From assembly GCA_025716815.1 (NCBI GenBank), contig JAIXMN010000003.1:248001-312000 (forward strand): a stretch of 64,000 nucleotides of DNA, given 5' to 3'. Made by a program: the position numbers and the translations under genes. This stretch comes from Dichotomocladium elegans. Its lineage: Eukaryota; Mucoromycota; Mucoromycetes; Mucorales; Lichtheimiaceae. This document shows, in pieces, positions 1 through 12,265 of the stretch. The notes under the pieces were generated by a model. The model saw only the letters and a program-made list of their open reading frames with translations. It was not told the origin of the DNA and did no database searches. Position 1 is the first letter of the stretch. Every line of letters begins with the position of its first letter.

Positions 1-628
1 TGCCTGAATTGATTGCCGCTATCAAGAAGTTTTCGCCAATTCGATAGATCCTCCCCTCCCGCTCTTCCTCATGTCATACAAATCACTCATTCATATTCTT
101 ACAACAGCATGCGTGTGATATATAAGCATTGACCTCATCTTAATTTCTTCATTTTGTATAAAGTTTGTAATGTAAAATAGTCAGACGCGGTTTCCTGTTT
201 CATGCAATGCAAGACTGAGTTATTGTTAAGCATGTGACTAATTTTCAAGCCATTGGTGGCACGACGTATAAAACAAACGGAAGAGCCTCCTAAGAAGGTA
301 ATGCCCAGAAATTGAAATAAGGTAGTCACTTCTTCCATAGCTTCCGTTCTTGTTCGTTGCTAAGCCGACTAATATCAAAAGATATCCAGTATCACGTAAA
401 AACAAAAACAAAAAAAAACAAAACAAAAAACAGTAACTGCCGAGGCTCTGCTTTCCCTTCCGGATATCTCATCCTATCTGGCTGATCTGTCTACATCCAA
501 GTTATTCATTCCCTTGTGGCTATTGCCATAGATGTGTTGACTAGTACAAACATTTGCTGATCATGCCAAGAAGCGCCAGCCACTGCAATCACACTGTGGC
601 GTTCCGGACGTAATGGTGGTGGCCCAAG
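1..628. other. Left-edge intergenic DNA
   Basis: I see no supportable gene here. Only short open frames without family resemblance occur, plus an A-rich tract around 398-430. The stretch ends at the promoter of the small gene that starts at 759. Confidence 0.4.
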
Positions 629-637
629 TATATAAAG
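629..637 (+). promoter_or_regulatory. TATA-like box
   Basis: TATATAAAG lies about 120 bp upstream of the ATG at 759. The spacing suits a core promoter with a short 5' leader. It supports reading the small downstream frame as a real gene. Confidence 0.4.
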
Positions 638-758
638 CAGATTGTTTACTATACTACCCTCGGTTCTCTCCCCGGATACCTGCGTTTTTTTTCCGCCGAT
701 CTTTCTCGTCCTAATACTCCCATTCGATCACAGCCATTTTGATCTGCTACTCCACGAC

Positions 759-1096
759 ATGGTTCAAACATTGGAAACAAGGCTCAGCTACCTCTGGGAT
801 GAATATGCGACAATCAACGTGGTGTTTCAATCGCTACGCAATGCTTACTCCACCCGGTCACCGTCCTTACGAGCAACAGAAATGAACCGGGAGATACTGA
901 CGGCATACGATGATCTTGCAAATAAGGTGCTTCAGCTTGAGCGGAGGATAGCAGCGCTTGAATTGGAACTAAATTCAACCATGGCAGCTGCGGCATTTTC
1001 GGCTGCAGTATGGCACCATCAGTCGTGGAGCTGGGTACGTCCGCCATGCTATCTAAATTCGTATTCTGTGGCTGACTGATCCGCGTATAGTACTAA
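759..1096 (+). CDS. Small coiled-coil protein (93 aa, one intron)
   Basis: I do not recognise the family. The frame starts at ATG 759 (MVQTLETRLSYLWDEYATIN) and runs 92 codons to a donor GTACGT at 1035. A branch-like GCTGACTGA precedes acceptor TATAG at 1090, giving a 56-nt intron. The second exon adds only one Tyr codon before TAA. The product would be 93 aa. Its middle (residues about 40-72) is rich in heptad-spaced Leu/Ile/Val with Glu/Arg, so a short coiled coil is likely, followed by an Ala-rich patch and an aromatic tail (WHHQSWSWY). Small kinetochore (DASH-type) and Mediator subunits look like this, but no diagnostic motif allows a call. The upstream TATA box and the well-formed intron are the main support. 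Confidence 0.45.
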
Positions 1097-1814
1097 ACAG
1101 AGAAAAAGGATGGAAAAGAACCCCCATCTGTTGTACATAGCCACACTATTTTCTGGTAGTGCCCGATATCCATGTGACTTTGCGTTGTCATGAGCGCGGT
1201 TTAAAATACGAATATATGTTCGTGAATAACCACATTAGTCCACATCGTTAAAAAAGTATAAGAATCCGTAGAGTAATGTAGAGAAGGCTCTTGTTCATAG
1301 GTCTCATTATACTCTTGCTTATTTATCTCTATTCTACGTACTTCCCATGGATGAACTTGAGTTAAGGTTTTAGAGTTGCCATTCACGGTAACCTAGACAT
1401 AGATCACAAGAAACCATGCATATGCCATCAGCTATTGTTTCTACTTTTAATAAATGCTGGACGGTTGAGGAATCTGCTTCCTCATTGATCTACTGATACC
1501 CCTCTTTTTCGCATTGGAAAATGATGTACTATGTGTTTCACAATCAAGAAATCGATGCCTACAGTATGGCGCGCTCGTTGGTCATAAGAGACTTGTAAGC
1601 AGCTTATGGTCTGAAGTTCACTTGACTTTTGCAAGAAGACTTTCATGCTTCTATTTGGTCCTGTTGAAACGAACGAGATCTTTGGAGGCACTAATAATTC
1701 AGGGCCCGACCAACTGCAAATATCTTTGCAGTTTGTCTGTGCTCTGGAGACGTTCAGACATGATAGGACTCTTGCTTTGGTGTTCTGGCTGTCCCGCACT
1801 TGTGGAATAGCGAG

Positions 1815-2490
1815 GGAGCTCTAGCAGCATCTACAAAGTGTGTATGTATGCGAGACCCTAGTTGGATTGGCGCTTCAATACTTGCACTGGCGAGGACAAG
1901 AAGAGTGCCGCGACATCGTCAGCTGTATTATTCCAAACACGAATTTCCCGACTGCGTAGGTTTTATCGACGGGATGCATGTTGATCTCCCATAAGAACCA
2001 AAGAAGGATGGAGAAGACTTCTACAATAAGAGACGCGTCTATTTAATCCTTCAATGACCTGGTTGTTTGTGACGTTGAGAAAGCTATCCCCTTTCTCCGG
2101 GTGGTCTACCCTGGATCGATGGCTGATTCTACAATATTCAGGATATCAGAAATATAGAGAGATGATGCAAACCACTTCTTGGAGAACTAGTACGTACTTT
2201 CTCAGCAACTCAGGGGTACGTTCTTGAGAAGGTCTGTGTCCGTATCCCCATCCGGAATAAGCATATCCCATATGACAATTCCAGCACGTTCAACAAGCGC
2301 CAGGCTGTTGCACGCGCTATCCGAGGAAAACGCGACTGGTATCCTCGAGAACCGCTGGCGAAAGCTTAAACGAATTCGTTGTCAATATAACACGCCGAAC
2401 GATGGTCTCGAGAAAAATGAACTTATCATTGCTTATGCGCTAATGCGCGATATTATGACTGAGACCGGAGACCGCTGGTCAGTAATCTAG
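1815..2490 (+). pseudogene. PIF/Harbinger-like transposase relic
   Basis: Translated in shifting frames, this stretch keeps the landmarks of the Harbinger DDE nuclease. FPDCVGFIDGMHVDLP carries the first Asp and is followed by FYNKRRVYLI. Then comes VEKAIPFLRVVYPGSMADS, matching the conserved 'PGS..DS' strand. Finally ENRWRKLKRIRC with a helical tail matches the 'ENxFGxLKxRW' block. Several stops and frame changes separate the blocks, so the gene is dead. The first in-frame stop falls right after HVDLP at 1992. I could not see terminal inverted repeats or the partner Myb-like gene. The call rests on the order of the blocks. Confidence 0.6.
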
Positions 2491-3648
2491 AACAAGGACA
2501 CCTCAAGACCCCAGTGGTAAACCCACTCAAGATGATAAAGCATGGCGGAATAATATCAAGCATATTGTCATGAACAGTAGGGCTACGACAATTACACATA
2601 AAAGTCCTGAATAGACGTTGAAGCCTAGTCGTGGTCAGGGAGCAATAATAAACTATTAGATTGGGATTTTCCTTGTGCTGAATATACTCGCTTCTCGACG
2701 TTTTCCTCTCTCTTTTGAAGAGCTGAATATTCCGTCTGGCGCGCATATTCTCAGCACCTTCAGCAATAGACGCTTTACTAGGGGAAATTGCTGCAATGTT
2801 GCAGCGTCGTGCGCATTTCTCGGCCTGCCGATCTCGCCTATTTGCGGGTAAACGATGGATTTTCATATGGGGCCAGACACTTGAGGATCTCGAGAAGCTC
2901 TATGCAACAATTCTTGAATAGCTTACTTGGAGGAAGTGAACAACTGAGATCGAGCTGCGGTTAATACCGACTTCCATTGAGGCAGATTGCTGGATATCTT
3001 CGCTCGCGCCAAGCATGGCATCAAGTTGATTGTAGAAGCATAATAATACTCCTTATACTGCTCGGTCGTCTTGATGCCTCGTGCACAGTCTGATCATGCT
3101 TGAGTAGCTAGAGTCAGGTGGCCAATACTCAAGTTGAGCCAGCGTTCTCCACAGACTGCCAACCGCAGAAATTATCTGTGAGGCCATATAGATTCGCCGC
3201 GATCTTGCGCGCGATTGACGCCTTGATAAGCCTGTCCGAACCTTCTTGGGAATTGCGGACTCGGGATTGCATTAGCCAACTCTTTTATTAAGCCAAATGG
3301 CCTAGTCATTTGGATTTCTTCGAGAATCGAAGAGGAGCGCAATCTCCTCGAAGGAAGCTTTGATTCTGTTGTTATAATGAGCCTTTCAAGGAGATCGTAT
3401 TTGGTGCTGGGCATGGCAGCAATTGCGGCGATTGAGTAGAGAAAGGGGGAGCTGAGTTAGGTGAAACCGTCCTACTACAGCACGGTACTTCCCTGATTGT
3501 CTCCTTGTCCCGGCTCAAGCTGTCTGGTAAAAACGTTTTGTCGAGAATCTAAACTCCTCTGCACGCCCCTTTCACCCCTTTTTCGCAAAACAAACAACCA
3601 GCACTCCCCACTCTACTCTTCCAAAAGGGCATTCCTACGCGTTCACCA
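2491..3648. other. Intergenic region and SDH1 promoter
   Basis: No recognisable gene occurs here. The left part is probably more decayed repeat DNA next to the Harbinger relic. The last 250 bp (from about 3400) has pyrimidine-rich tracts before the SDH1 start, such as CCCCTTTCACCCCTTTTTCG, consistent with a fungal promoter and 5' leader. Confidence 0.35.
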
Positions 3649-5966
3649 ATGTTGAGATTCTTGCATTCCGCGTCGTCGACTGCTGCTGTACAGTACCTCC
3701 ACCCTTTGGGATTTTCCCTCAAGTCACTAACTTCGAATACATAGTCGCGCGCTTCCGGTATGCAGCAGCCAAACCAAAAAGCTTCTCATGACAGATACGC
3801 TAATTTATAGAACTTAGGCTTCTCCACAGCTCGCATGGCTATCCGAGCCATTCACCATTCTAAGCCTGCTATGCAGGTGATGGCCACGAACCCTCTTCGA
3901 GCCAAGGAAGCTACCGTAAGCATAACTTTGGTGTAGGTTTTATCTGCTAACGTATAAGCGAATTTTAATAGGGTCCGATTGCCAGTAAGTACCCTGTCAT
4001 TGACCACGAATACGACGCTGTCGTTGTTGGTGCCGGTGGTGCCGGTCTCCGTGCTGCTTTTGGACTTGCAGAGGCGGGTTTCAACACGGCCTGCATCACT
4101 AAGCTCTTCCCCACCCGCTCGCACACTGTCGCCGCGCAAGTAAGTAGATAAGGTGGATGATTCTTGTCGTTTCTGGCTAATTTTCGTCGTATTTTCAAGG
4201 GCGGCATCAATGCTGCATTGGGCAACATGACTGAGGATGACTGGAGATGGCACATGTACGATACTGTCAAGGGTTCTGACTGGCTTGGCGACCAGGATGC
4301 CATCCACTACATGTGTCGTGAAGCACCCCATACCGTTATTGAACTGGAGAATTATGGCGTGCCGTTCTCCAGAACCCCTGAAGGCAAGATCTACCAGCGT
4401 GCTTTTGGCGGGCAGAGCCTGAAATTCGGCAAGGGTGGACAGGCCTACCGCTGCGCTGCGGTTGCCGATCGTACTGGCCACGCCATCCTTCATACTTTGT
4501 ATGGACAATCACTCCGACACAATACCAACTATTTTATCGAGTATTTTGCTCTCGATCTGATCATGGAGAACGGTGAGTGCAAGGGTGTTATTGCCTTGAA
4601 CATGGAGGACGGCACCATTCATCGGTTCCGATCGCACAAGACTGTCCTTGCCACCGGCGGTTATGGTCGTGCATATTTCTCCTGCACGTCTGCCCATACT
4701 TGCACTGGTGACGGCAATGCTATGGCCGCTCGTGCTGGTATTCCTCTCCAAGACCTGGAATTTGTCCAATTCCATCCTACTGGTATCTATGGTGCTGGCT
4801 GCTTGATCACCGAAGGTTCTCGCGGTGAGGGCGGTATTCTGATCAACTCTGCCGGTGAGCGTTTCATGGAGCGCTATGCTCCTACCGCCAAGGATCTCGC
4901 CTCACGTGACGTTGTTTCGCGTGCCATGACGGTCGAAATCAAAGAGGGTCGCGGCGTCGGCGAGGAGAAAGACCACATCTTCCTTCAGCTCCACCATTTG
5001 CCTGCGGAGGTTCTCAAGGAACGTCTCCCTGGTATCTCCGAAACCGCCGCCATTTTCGCTGGTGTTGATGTAACCAAGGAGCCCATCCCTGTCCTACCTA
5101 CCGTCCACTATAACATGGGCGGTATTCCTACTCGTTACACCGGCGAAGTCCTTCGTGTCAATGAAAAGGGAGAAGATGAAGTGGTACCTGGTTTGTATGC
5201 TGCCGGTGAGGCCGCCAGTGTCTCCGTTCATGGTGCTAACCGCCTTGGTGCAAACTCACTCCTGGACATTGTCGTTTTTGGACGTGCGGTTGCACATCAC
5301 ATCGCCGAGACTCTTGAGCCCGGCACTCCGTTGAAGCCTTTCGCTGATGATGCCGGTTCTGAGAGCATCAACAATCTGGACAAGCTTCGCAATGCTAACG
5401 GCACCAGAAACACTGCTGACATCCGTCTCTCTATGCAAAAGGTCATGCAGGCCGACGCTGCTGTCTTTAGAACCCAGGAAACTCTGGATCAGGGTATATC
5501 TGCTAGAAGAATATGAAAATGAGGCTTGAAAACTCACGGGCAACGTTACAAAGGTGTCAAGAAAATTGATGAAGTCTGGAAGACTTTCAATGATGTCAAA
5601 GTCACCGACCGTAGCATGATCTGGAACACCGATCTTACCGAAACGCTCGAGCTCCAGAACTTGTTGACCTGTGCCGCTCAGACCATGCATGCCGCCGCCG
5701 TTCGCACCGAGTCTCGCGGTGCTCATGCTCGCGATGGTACGAGGCTTCTTCTAAGATTGATGGATAGCTTGCAGCTGAACTTAATATTTTTGACTTGTTT
5801 TTTTTTAGATTTCCCGAACCGTGACGATGACCAATGGATGAAGCATACCCTTTCATGGCAAGACATGGAAACCGGTGAAGTCAAGCTCTCTTATCGTAAA
5901 GTCGAGGCGAACACCTTGGACGAGAACGAGTGCAAAGCTGTTCCACCATTTGCCCGTGTTTACTAA
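3649..5966 (+). CDS. SDH1: Succinate dehydrogenase flavoprotein subunit, mitochondrial
   Basis: This is the FAD-binding catalytic subunit of respiratory complex II, which oxidises succinate to fumarate in the mitochondrial matrix. The coding region splices from six exons: 3649-3687, 3811-3915, 3972-4139, 4200-5493, 5554-5736 and 5809-5966. Introns 2-5 have clear donors and AG acceptors. The first intron (donor GTACAG) is less certain, so ATG 3835 is an alternative start. The product is about 648 aa, normal for the family. The first 50 residues are basic and hydroxylated, as in a presequence. The Rossmann motif [17 protein letters not shown] follows. The flavinylated His lies in [11 protein letters not shown] (about residue 99). 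[20 protein letters not shown] and [13 protein letters not shown] are the active-site and FAD blocks. The C-terminus ends PPFARVY. Codon use is cleaner than in the surrounding repeats. Confidence 0.95.
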
Positions 5967-6239
5967 CCTAGCCGCGCTTAGAAGCCTTGAAACGCTGTTG
6001 AATAAATCAAACTATAGTTGTATCTGTCGCCGACTTATTTTTCACAATAATGACGTTTAACGTTATATGAAATGGTCAACAGAAAACATTAATTCCCATC
6101 CTTGACATACTGGCTTTACGACCCAGCTCACACCAGTCGTATCTGGTTATGCCGTGGCGACAACCACTGTAGAGAGATTGGATGGTGCGCCAGGAGCAAG
6201 GGCTCCTCAGCACGGGTACGATTGGTTAATCTACAAAGG

Positions 6240-6400
6240 ACAGAAGGTGTTACTTTCGAAAAAAAAAAGCAAGTCGGTATCAAGATTCATCATCTTTCTC
6301 CGTGCTTTGTCATCACGTGTAAAGGTTTCTGGGCAAACCTCAACTTCCCATTTTCTATGATTCTGCGACTTTAAACCTGCTAGGACGGGACTTCTACTTT
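6240..6400 (-). mobile_element. End fragment of a Tc1-like element, inverted
   Basis: Read on the minus strand, this fragment matches the subterminal region of the Tc1-like family elsewhere in the window. It has a TTTAAAGTCGCAGAATC block, then TTTGCCCAGAAACCTTTACA and CGTGATGACAAAGC. It faces away from the copy that starts at 6648, so the two left ends are head to head. No transposase sequence is attached. Confidence 0.6.
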
Positions 6401-6647
6401 GGGAGAACATTGTACATAGTACTGTAGATAGGTTGGAAAGACGTATGGAATATATCAAGGTTCACTGTAGAGGGATGTGAGGCGTGTCAAGAGTTTAGAC
6501 AGAAAACCAAAAGGGGCCAAATCAAGTCTGTGAAACGGCTTCCTCTTTATTGAATAAAAACAAAATCTCTTTTACATGATTTTCAGACCAAGATAGTCAT
6601 GTTGGACCAAGTGTTAACCATCGAGGGTTACCCCCATTCGTTCCTTA

Positions 6648-8109
6648 TTATACACTCTTTTTCAAAATCAAAGTCGCAGGATCGCAAAAATACAAATCGC
6701 ATTTTGCCCAGAAAGCTTTACGCGTGATGACAAATCGAATGTCACACATATACACGGAAAGATGTCGCACAAAAAAGAAGCTTACTCTTTTATACACTTT
6801 AACATTCTGAAATGGGCAACCTAATTTTCTACCAAGATGGGCCAAGGTCATGTCGTTGATGAGCGTGGCTGTCTTGAACCTATGGACTATGCCATTGATG
6901 AGGAAATGTACTCACTTCAATCCGTTTGTTCTCACACTGAATATCTGCGTAGCATATTGTGCAAAGATAACCCTGAGCTTACTCCCACACACATTCCCCA
7001 GCGAAAGGATACAGACATTCGGATGAAAGAAGCTGGAATCAAGCGCAGTTACACAGCATAAACTGACCAAGACAAGGTCAGATTTTTCAGACGGACGCTT
7101 GAGAAGATCTTGGGTGCGTCAGCTGCTAGGTCTCCATATTCGTTCAGCCCAGCGATGGGCATTACAGTACAAGAAGGACCCTGACAGCATCTTTAAGAAA
7201 CCTAATACGGGGGGACCGTTCGCGTATTCTCAATGAAGAGCATAAGCGCATTCTCTTAGAATGCGTTGATGAAGACCCATCCATTGTTCTAGAGTAGCTG
7301 CTCCAACGATTTGAGGGTCTCAAAGCATCTAAAACGACGCTCCATCGATTTATGAAAAGGTATGCAACTTGTCATTAAAAATGGTTCGGTTTCAGCCTAT
7401 AGATAGGAATAATGCTGCGAAGATCCAAGAGCGCTTTGACTGAGTATGCAGATGGGATAGAACCGACATCGACTTCAAAAGCTGCGTTTTTTCTTTGATG
7501 AGTCTGGATTCCATATTAACATGAAATGCAGCATGGTGTGGTCCAAGAAAGGGACCCCTGCAGTGGTTACAATACCAAAGACAACCACAATCGTGGGAGC
7601 AATCTCAGCATCAGGCATCATTCAATGTAGATTGAGACTCCCGCAGCCACCAATCAAGAATAGAATAGGGCAGGTCAGTCTGAAGTTGCGAGCAGAGGAA
7701 CTGCAACTGAACATTATCTCAACTTCCTTAAGGCAACAATGGACGAGATGGATAAGTATGAACATATGAAGGGCCATTAGTTGGTAATGGACAATGCACC
7801 TATCCATACGGCTCAGGATATCTCTGAATACATCGAGTCTTGGGGATATCGATATGCTTATCTCCCACCATACTCGCCTGAACTCAATTCTATTGAGCAG
7901 TTTTGCTCAGTGGTCAAGGGCAAAGTTAAATGCAAGAGGTTCTTGGAAAGCGAGACGTTGATAACACAGATCAGCGAGGCATCCAACAGCTTAAAGCTGA
8001 GCGATTTCGAAGGTTTCGTTTCTCATTCTCATATATGCTTAGTTAACTGCCCTAATGGGAGCAACTGTGATCCGACTTCGAATAGTTCTACACAGATCAC
8101 ACGGTATAA
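6648..8109 (+). mobile_element. Tc1/mariner-like element with dead transposase
   Basis: This is the longest copy of a DDE-transposon family that recurs near 14.2, 19.3, 32.3 and 59.2 kb. The left end reads TTATACACTC followed by repeated GTCGCA motifs (6648-6770). The transposase N-terminus begins near 6837 (MGQGHVVDERGCLEPMDYAI) and continues through HIPQRKDTDIRMKEAGIKRS. An HTH part reads VRSAQRWALQ in other copies. The DDE domain near 7500-8000 includes FFFDESGFH-like sequence, LVMDNAPIHTAQDIS and YLPPYSPELNSIEQF. The order and spacing match Tc1/mariner nucleases. In-frame stops and frameshifts (for example TAA after YTA at 7059) show it is inactive. A decayed right end may lie at 8060-8109, where GACTTCGA and CGGTATAA echo the left end. 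Confidence 0.75.
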
Positions 8110-8606
8110 ATAGGTTAGAAATGAAGTGTATGCGTATAAGAATTGGATCTATCGAGGACGTTCCCTTCATGGGATCATCAATAGGTTTTGTTCGCCATTG
8201 GCCTGGCTTGGTTTCCTGTATAATAGAGATTTGAGAAAACTGGTTTTTGTTTATCAAACCCATCCTCAGCCTCTCTTCCATCATCTTACCTGATATGAAT
8301 CTTCATAATATTGACTTTCTTTTCATCCAAATTTAACACCTACTGTCTTTTGTACAATGACCAGTTTTTACACCCCCTCCAAATGCCACGGAAAAGAGAT
8401 GATCCAGCTACCTTTGGTTTCTAACTTGTCCATTCATGTCGTTAGCCAGGTGCCCCTCAGGCAAGACGTGCGCTGAAGATCTGAGACATTGGCTAAAGAA
8501 ATGTCATTGAAGTCAACAATATTTGCTATTCTGAGGCAAGTAATACATAGATAAATATAAAATAAAAGTGGCATGGGGCATAGGGAAATGAATGTGATAG
8601 AAGAAT
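8110..8606. other. DNA between Tc1-like copy and Fanzor relic
   Basis: No gene is visible. On the minus strand this is the 3' flank of the Fanzor relic. It holds a GCC/GGC-flanked G-rich patch (about 8448-8467) that is only vaguely like the hairpin region downstream of the better Fanzor copy. Confidence 0.3.
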
Positions 8607-10695
8607 CTAATGCGGAGGTTGTGGCCCATGTGGGCCACGTGGTCCTGGTTGTCGCCGTGATCGCCGTGGTCCTGGTCGTTGCCGTGGTCCTCGTGCTCTT
8701 ACGTTTCGCTGGTCCGGCTCTGGTTCCTGGATCCTGACAGCCGTCACGGCTCTTCAGCGAAATCTTTGGGGAACTGAGCCATCAGAACGAAGGCTGCGGA
8801 TGACGTGGTGCATGTTGAGACATGCCGCCAAATCACGGTTCCACACACGGCGCTGAGGACTGCAGTTTTGGTGACTATCACATTCAAAGTGAGAGAAAAC
8901 TTCTTACCTTAGGAGACCATGACATATAACCTCCGAACGCCATCTTTCTTCCCTTCCTCGACGGGCTGGTCGTGGATTTGGCACCCGCTTATAAGTTGAT
9001 AAGCTCTCATTGAGACAGGTTGGACAGCACTTGCTCGTCTTGTACTCGTCAATGAGGAATACCTCAAACCCGTTCTTCCGCAGTAGCACTCTAAACCCTT
9101 TTCCGCGGATGGGTTCGTGATATCTGCCATGGGGAGCCGACCAGTTTCCCATCACAAACATAGCGGTTTCTCCAAATTTTCTTTTCAGTTCGGTGATGAG
9201 CTTGAGGTCAGCACGGTGTTTGTTGAAGGTCAATGACAGACGAAGTTTGCGCATCAAAAAGCAACCGGGGTTATGAGACGTTCCTGTTGATCCATAAAAC
9301 TGCTGAAGAGCAGCAGTTTGGTCAGCCCTAGCAACGAGGAAGCGGAAGTACTCATCGACTTCCAAAGTGTTGCTCTGGAATCCCGAGAGATCGAGTTCAG
9401 CACGTACAACTTCCTCGTCCTGATCCTTGAGTCTTTGTATCAATCGTCGGTGCTTCTTCGTCTTCCTGATCTTTTCTTGCTCTTGCTTGGTGTAGCGAAA
9501 CTTGACAGGCTCAAGCGAAGTCGACCGCTCATGGACACAGTAGAACATATCTCTACGCCCTGGATCCACTGTTACGCATCGGCCTGCAATTTATCGATGC
9601 TTCTCAGCTGTCAAGCTGTCTACGTATGGAGACTGCTCCTCCACCTTCGGAGCTGCTCCGGTTCTTGGGAGTGCATCCCTGTCCCTTCTCTTCTTGATAA
9701 TGGAAACTCCTACGCCATCCGTTTCAAGTGTACCACGAAATCGAAGTACTCCATTTTCTGCAGGCTTGAGAGCTTTCGAATGAACATCGATGACCTCATC
9801 CCATCCGCCAGGATAAGGAACTTTTTGGTCCATGAGCGACCCAGAATGTTTTGCCATATGATTTTTGCGTCAATCATTATGTATGACGGAGACCATGACC
9901 GACGAAGAGGGAAACAGGCAAATGCAGGCAACTGAAGTCGCTCAAAAAGGAGAGCGAGCTGGTAAAATGCTGCCATATGTTGGATTGGATGAGCCTTTGC
10001 ATCGTAGTAGATACTATCGTTGTCAAAGGCGTAGGTACTGGTGTAGGCATTGAAAATTGGCCGGATGGCGTCGAAAGCTTCCTGAAGATAAGCTGGGTCG
10101 TCGGGGATATCGTCTCTGGATGCGTTTCGACGAGCTACAATCTGCTTAAATGTTGTTGCTGGTGTAATGATTGTCTCTCGGATGCGTTGACTGATTTATG
10201 TCGAGTCCAGACATTGGCCAATCAGCTGCTCTTCAAGCTCCTCTTTCCGCTGTCGAATATTCAGCAAGGTTTTGATAGCCCGCCGAAAATGTTGGCCGAA
10301 TCGCATTTGAATATTATTGGTGTAAGCAACAACCATCTTGGCGCCTCCGTAATTTGCACGTTGCTGGGAGTATGGAAAGGATGGTCGTTCATAATTTGTA
10401 TATAAGAGGTATGAAGTCGAGTATTCATCAATCAGATCCAGGTATCGAGTCGTTTCCTCGCCACAGCCACGTCCTTTGTAATCGATCAATGCGAGCCAGA
10501 CTTCAGCAAAGAATGTTTCGTTGATAAAACCCTGATGTCAAGATTTTCATTGGCTTGGAACTCGTGGAGAAAAATGTATTTTGGTAGTGCGTATGCATGC
10601 ATTGTCGTTATATTCACAAGGTCGACCAAATGGTTCAACTTTTCGCGGTACTCTTGTCCCCAGCCTATGCTGTCAATGGATACTTTCACAACCAT
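8607..10695 (-). pseudogene. Fanzor-family (eukaryotic TnpB-like) nuclease, decayed copy
   Basis: This is a diverged homologue of the frame at 20732-22929, read from high to low coordinates. The N-terminal part holds GWGQEYREKLNHLVDLVNIT and PSFPYSQQRANYGGAKMV, then AYTNNIQMRFGQHFRRAIKT. The middle holds FACFPLRRSWSPSYIMIDAK. RuvC-I is TVDPGRRDMFYCVHE. VMGNWSAPHGRYHEPIRGKG, LIDEYKTSKCCPTC and CHGLLR follow. A 48-nt intron (8907-8860, GTAAGA...CTGCAG) joins LLR to RVWNRDLAACLNMHHVI, the RuvC-III block. Damage includes several frameshifts in the N-terminal half, a TAA just before RuvC-I (near 9583) and a TGA at 8756 that cuts off a basic Arg/Gly/Pro tail still readable to 8607. Fanzor proteins are RNA-guided DNA nucleases carried by eukaryotic mobile elements; this copy cannot make one. 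Confidence 0.75.
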
Positions 10696-12265
10696 GGTAC
10701 GATCGCGGGTTTCGGGTCGATGAACGTTCGTACTTTTGTTGATTGTTTTAGTATGGTAGGTTGTCGATGAAACGAGTATATCAAAGAAAAAGAAAGAGTG
10801 AGAGTAAACAAGCGGTTTTCTACGCGAAAGTATATATTATCTATTATTTCTTATTTGACTAGTCATGAGCTTTCGCAAAGAGGGTACGTTATCAAAAAGA
10901 ATTACAAAACCTGCAACAGTAAAGTAAAAGATCACTCCAAACGCTTTGTTTCGCATTCTTACATATACTCGGATAAATACCGAAACGGAGATCCCATACG
11001 ATCATATAATAATACAATGATGAGGACCATGTGGGCAGCAATAAACAAGCAAGATAGCGATACATCGCGGTAAAAAAAGATCAGAAATGCTCATCTAACT
11101 CTTTTTTTCAAAAGCTAAACTCTTATTTTTTAACCTTGGAGAACACACCGTCCATAACTACATAGCTATAGTTGATTAGAAGATGAGAAGGGAAAAAGGA
11201 AAGAGCAACCTGAGAGAGAATAAAATACAGGGCCGGACACTGTACAAATAAAAGGAGGAAAAAGCAACATATGGTGGAATTGAAACGTAACTGCAATACC
11301 GCAATTATCTGGTGCTGCGAAGGCAGTGGGCGATGTAGTAGCCGTTGCTCGGAAAAAGAGAAATTATTGCTGTCGCTCTTGTGCTGATATTTTTGGCGCA
11401 TGCGACGGCTTTGCAGCACTACATTTTAGCAACGCATGCCCGGAAATAACTCCAGACCTGTAGTTATGATTTATACGAACCTGGGGATGAAACTAGATTA
11501 ACATAAAAGAGGGAGCGTAAGACTTGATATTTGAAGAACATGTATATTAAACATTAGTATATCCTACAGCCAGAAGGACGTGAAGATCATGGCATTGTCT
11601 TAATAAGGCATGCTTTACCAGGTGAGGTCAAAAAGAGTATTGCGGTATGTCCAGGTTCCTCGGTCACGACCGGGGCTAATAAGACGCACAGCCGTTGTGA
11701 AATTCCAGACGAGTTGAAGTAGGTTGGCAGCACAAATGGATATCACGTAACTATCTATTTCATGCGCCGATTTGTAGCTTGCTCAGAGCTTCTTGGTGAT
11801 ACATCTGCTGCGCTGCTTCATCAGCCTTACAAGGAATATTTTTCCTGCCAGAATTCGGTGAAACTGTATTTGAGACGCTGAAAAGACAAGATCCAGTCAG
11901 AGGTATTATCATCGAACATGCACAGAACAACGCTGTATCACGTAGTTCTAAACTTTAAAGACCAGGGATCCACAAATCAAAGGTTATTTTAATCTTGCCA
12001 ATTTTATCTCGAAAGCTCTTAATGACATGTAGTGCTCTTCCAAATATCCAAAATACGAGGTTGTGTCCTATGCTGAGCATGGTACAACATTCAGAATCAG
12101 CACATCTAAGTAATGATGACATTGGTAACGCAAGTCATTACACATGCTTTTCTCCCAAAGACTATAAGAACACACTTACTTTACACTTCTTCCTGCCGAA
12201 AACATCATTAAACATATCTTAAATCCACTTCTCCTTTATATAATATAGCCCTCATTGGTATCGCC
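10696..12265. other. Intergenic DNA
   Basis: No supportable gene. On the minus strand the right part of the Fanzor element (its 5' flank) must end somewhere here, but I see no terminal repeat. A TTTATATAATATA stretch at 12235-12247 sits just upstream of the gene at 12266. Confidence 0.35.

Noticed and set aside
8448..8467. Hairpin-like patch downstream of the 8.6-kb Fanzor relic
   Set aside because: Only about 4 bp can pair and the sequence does not align convincingly with the hairpins at 22949-23017.
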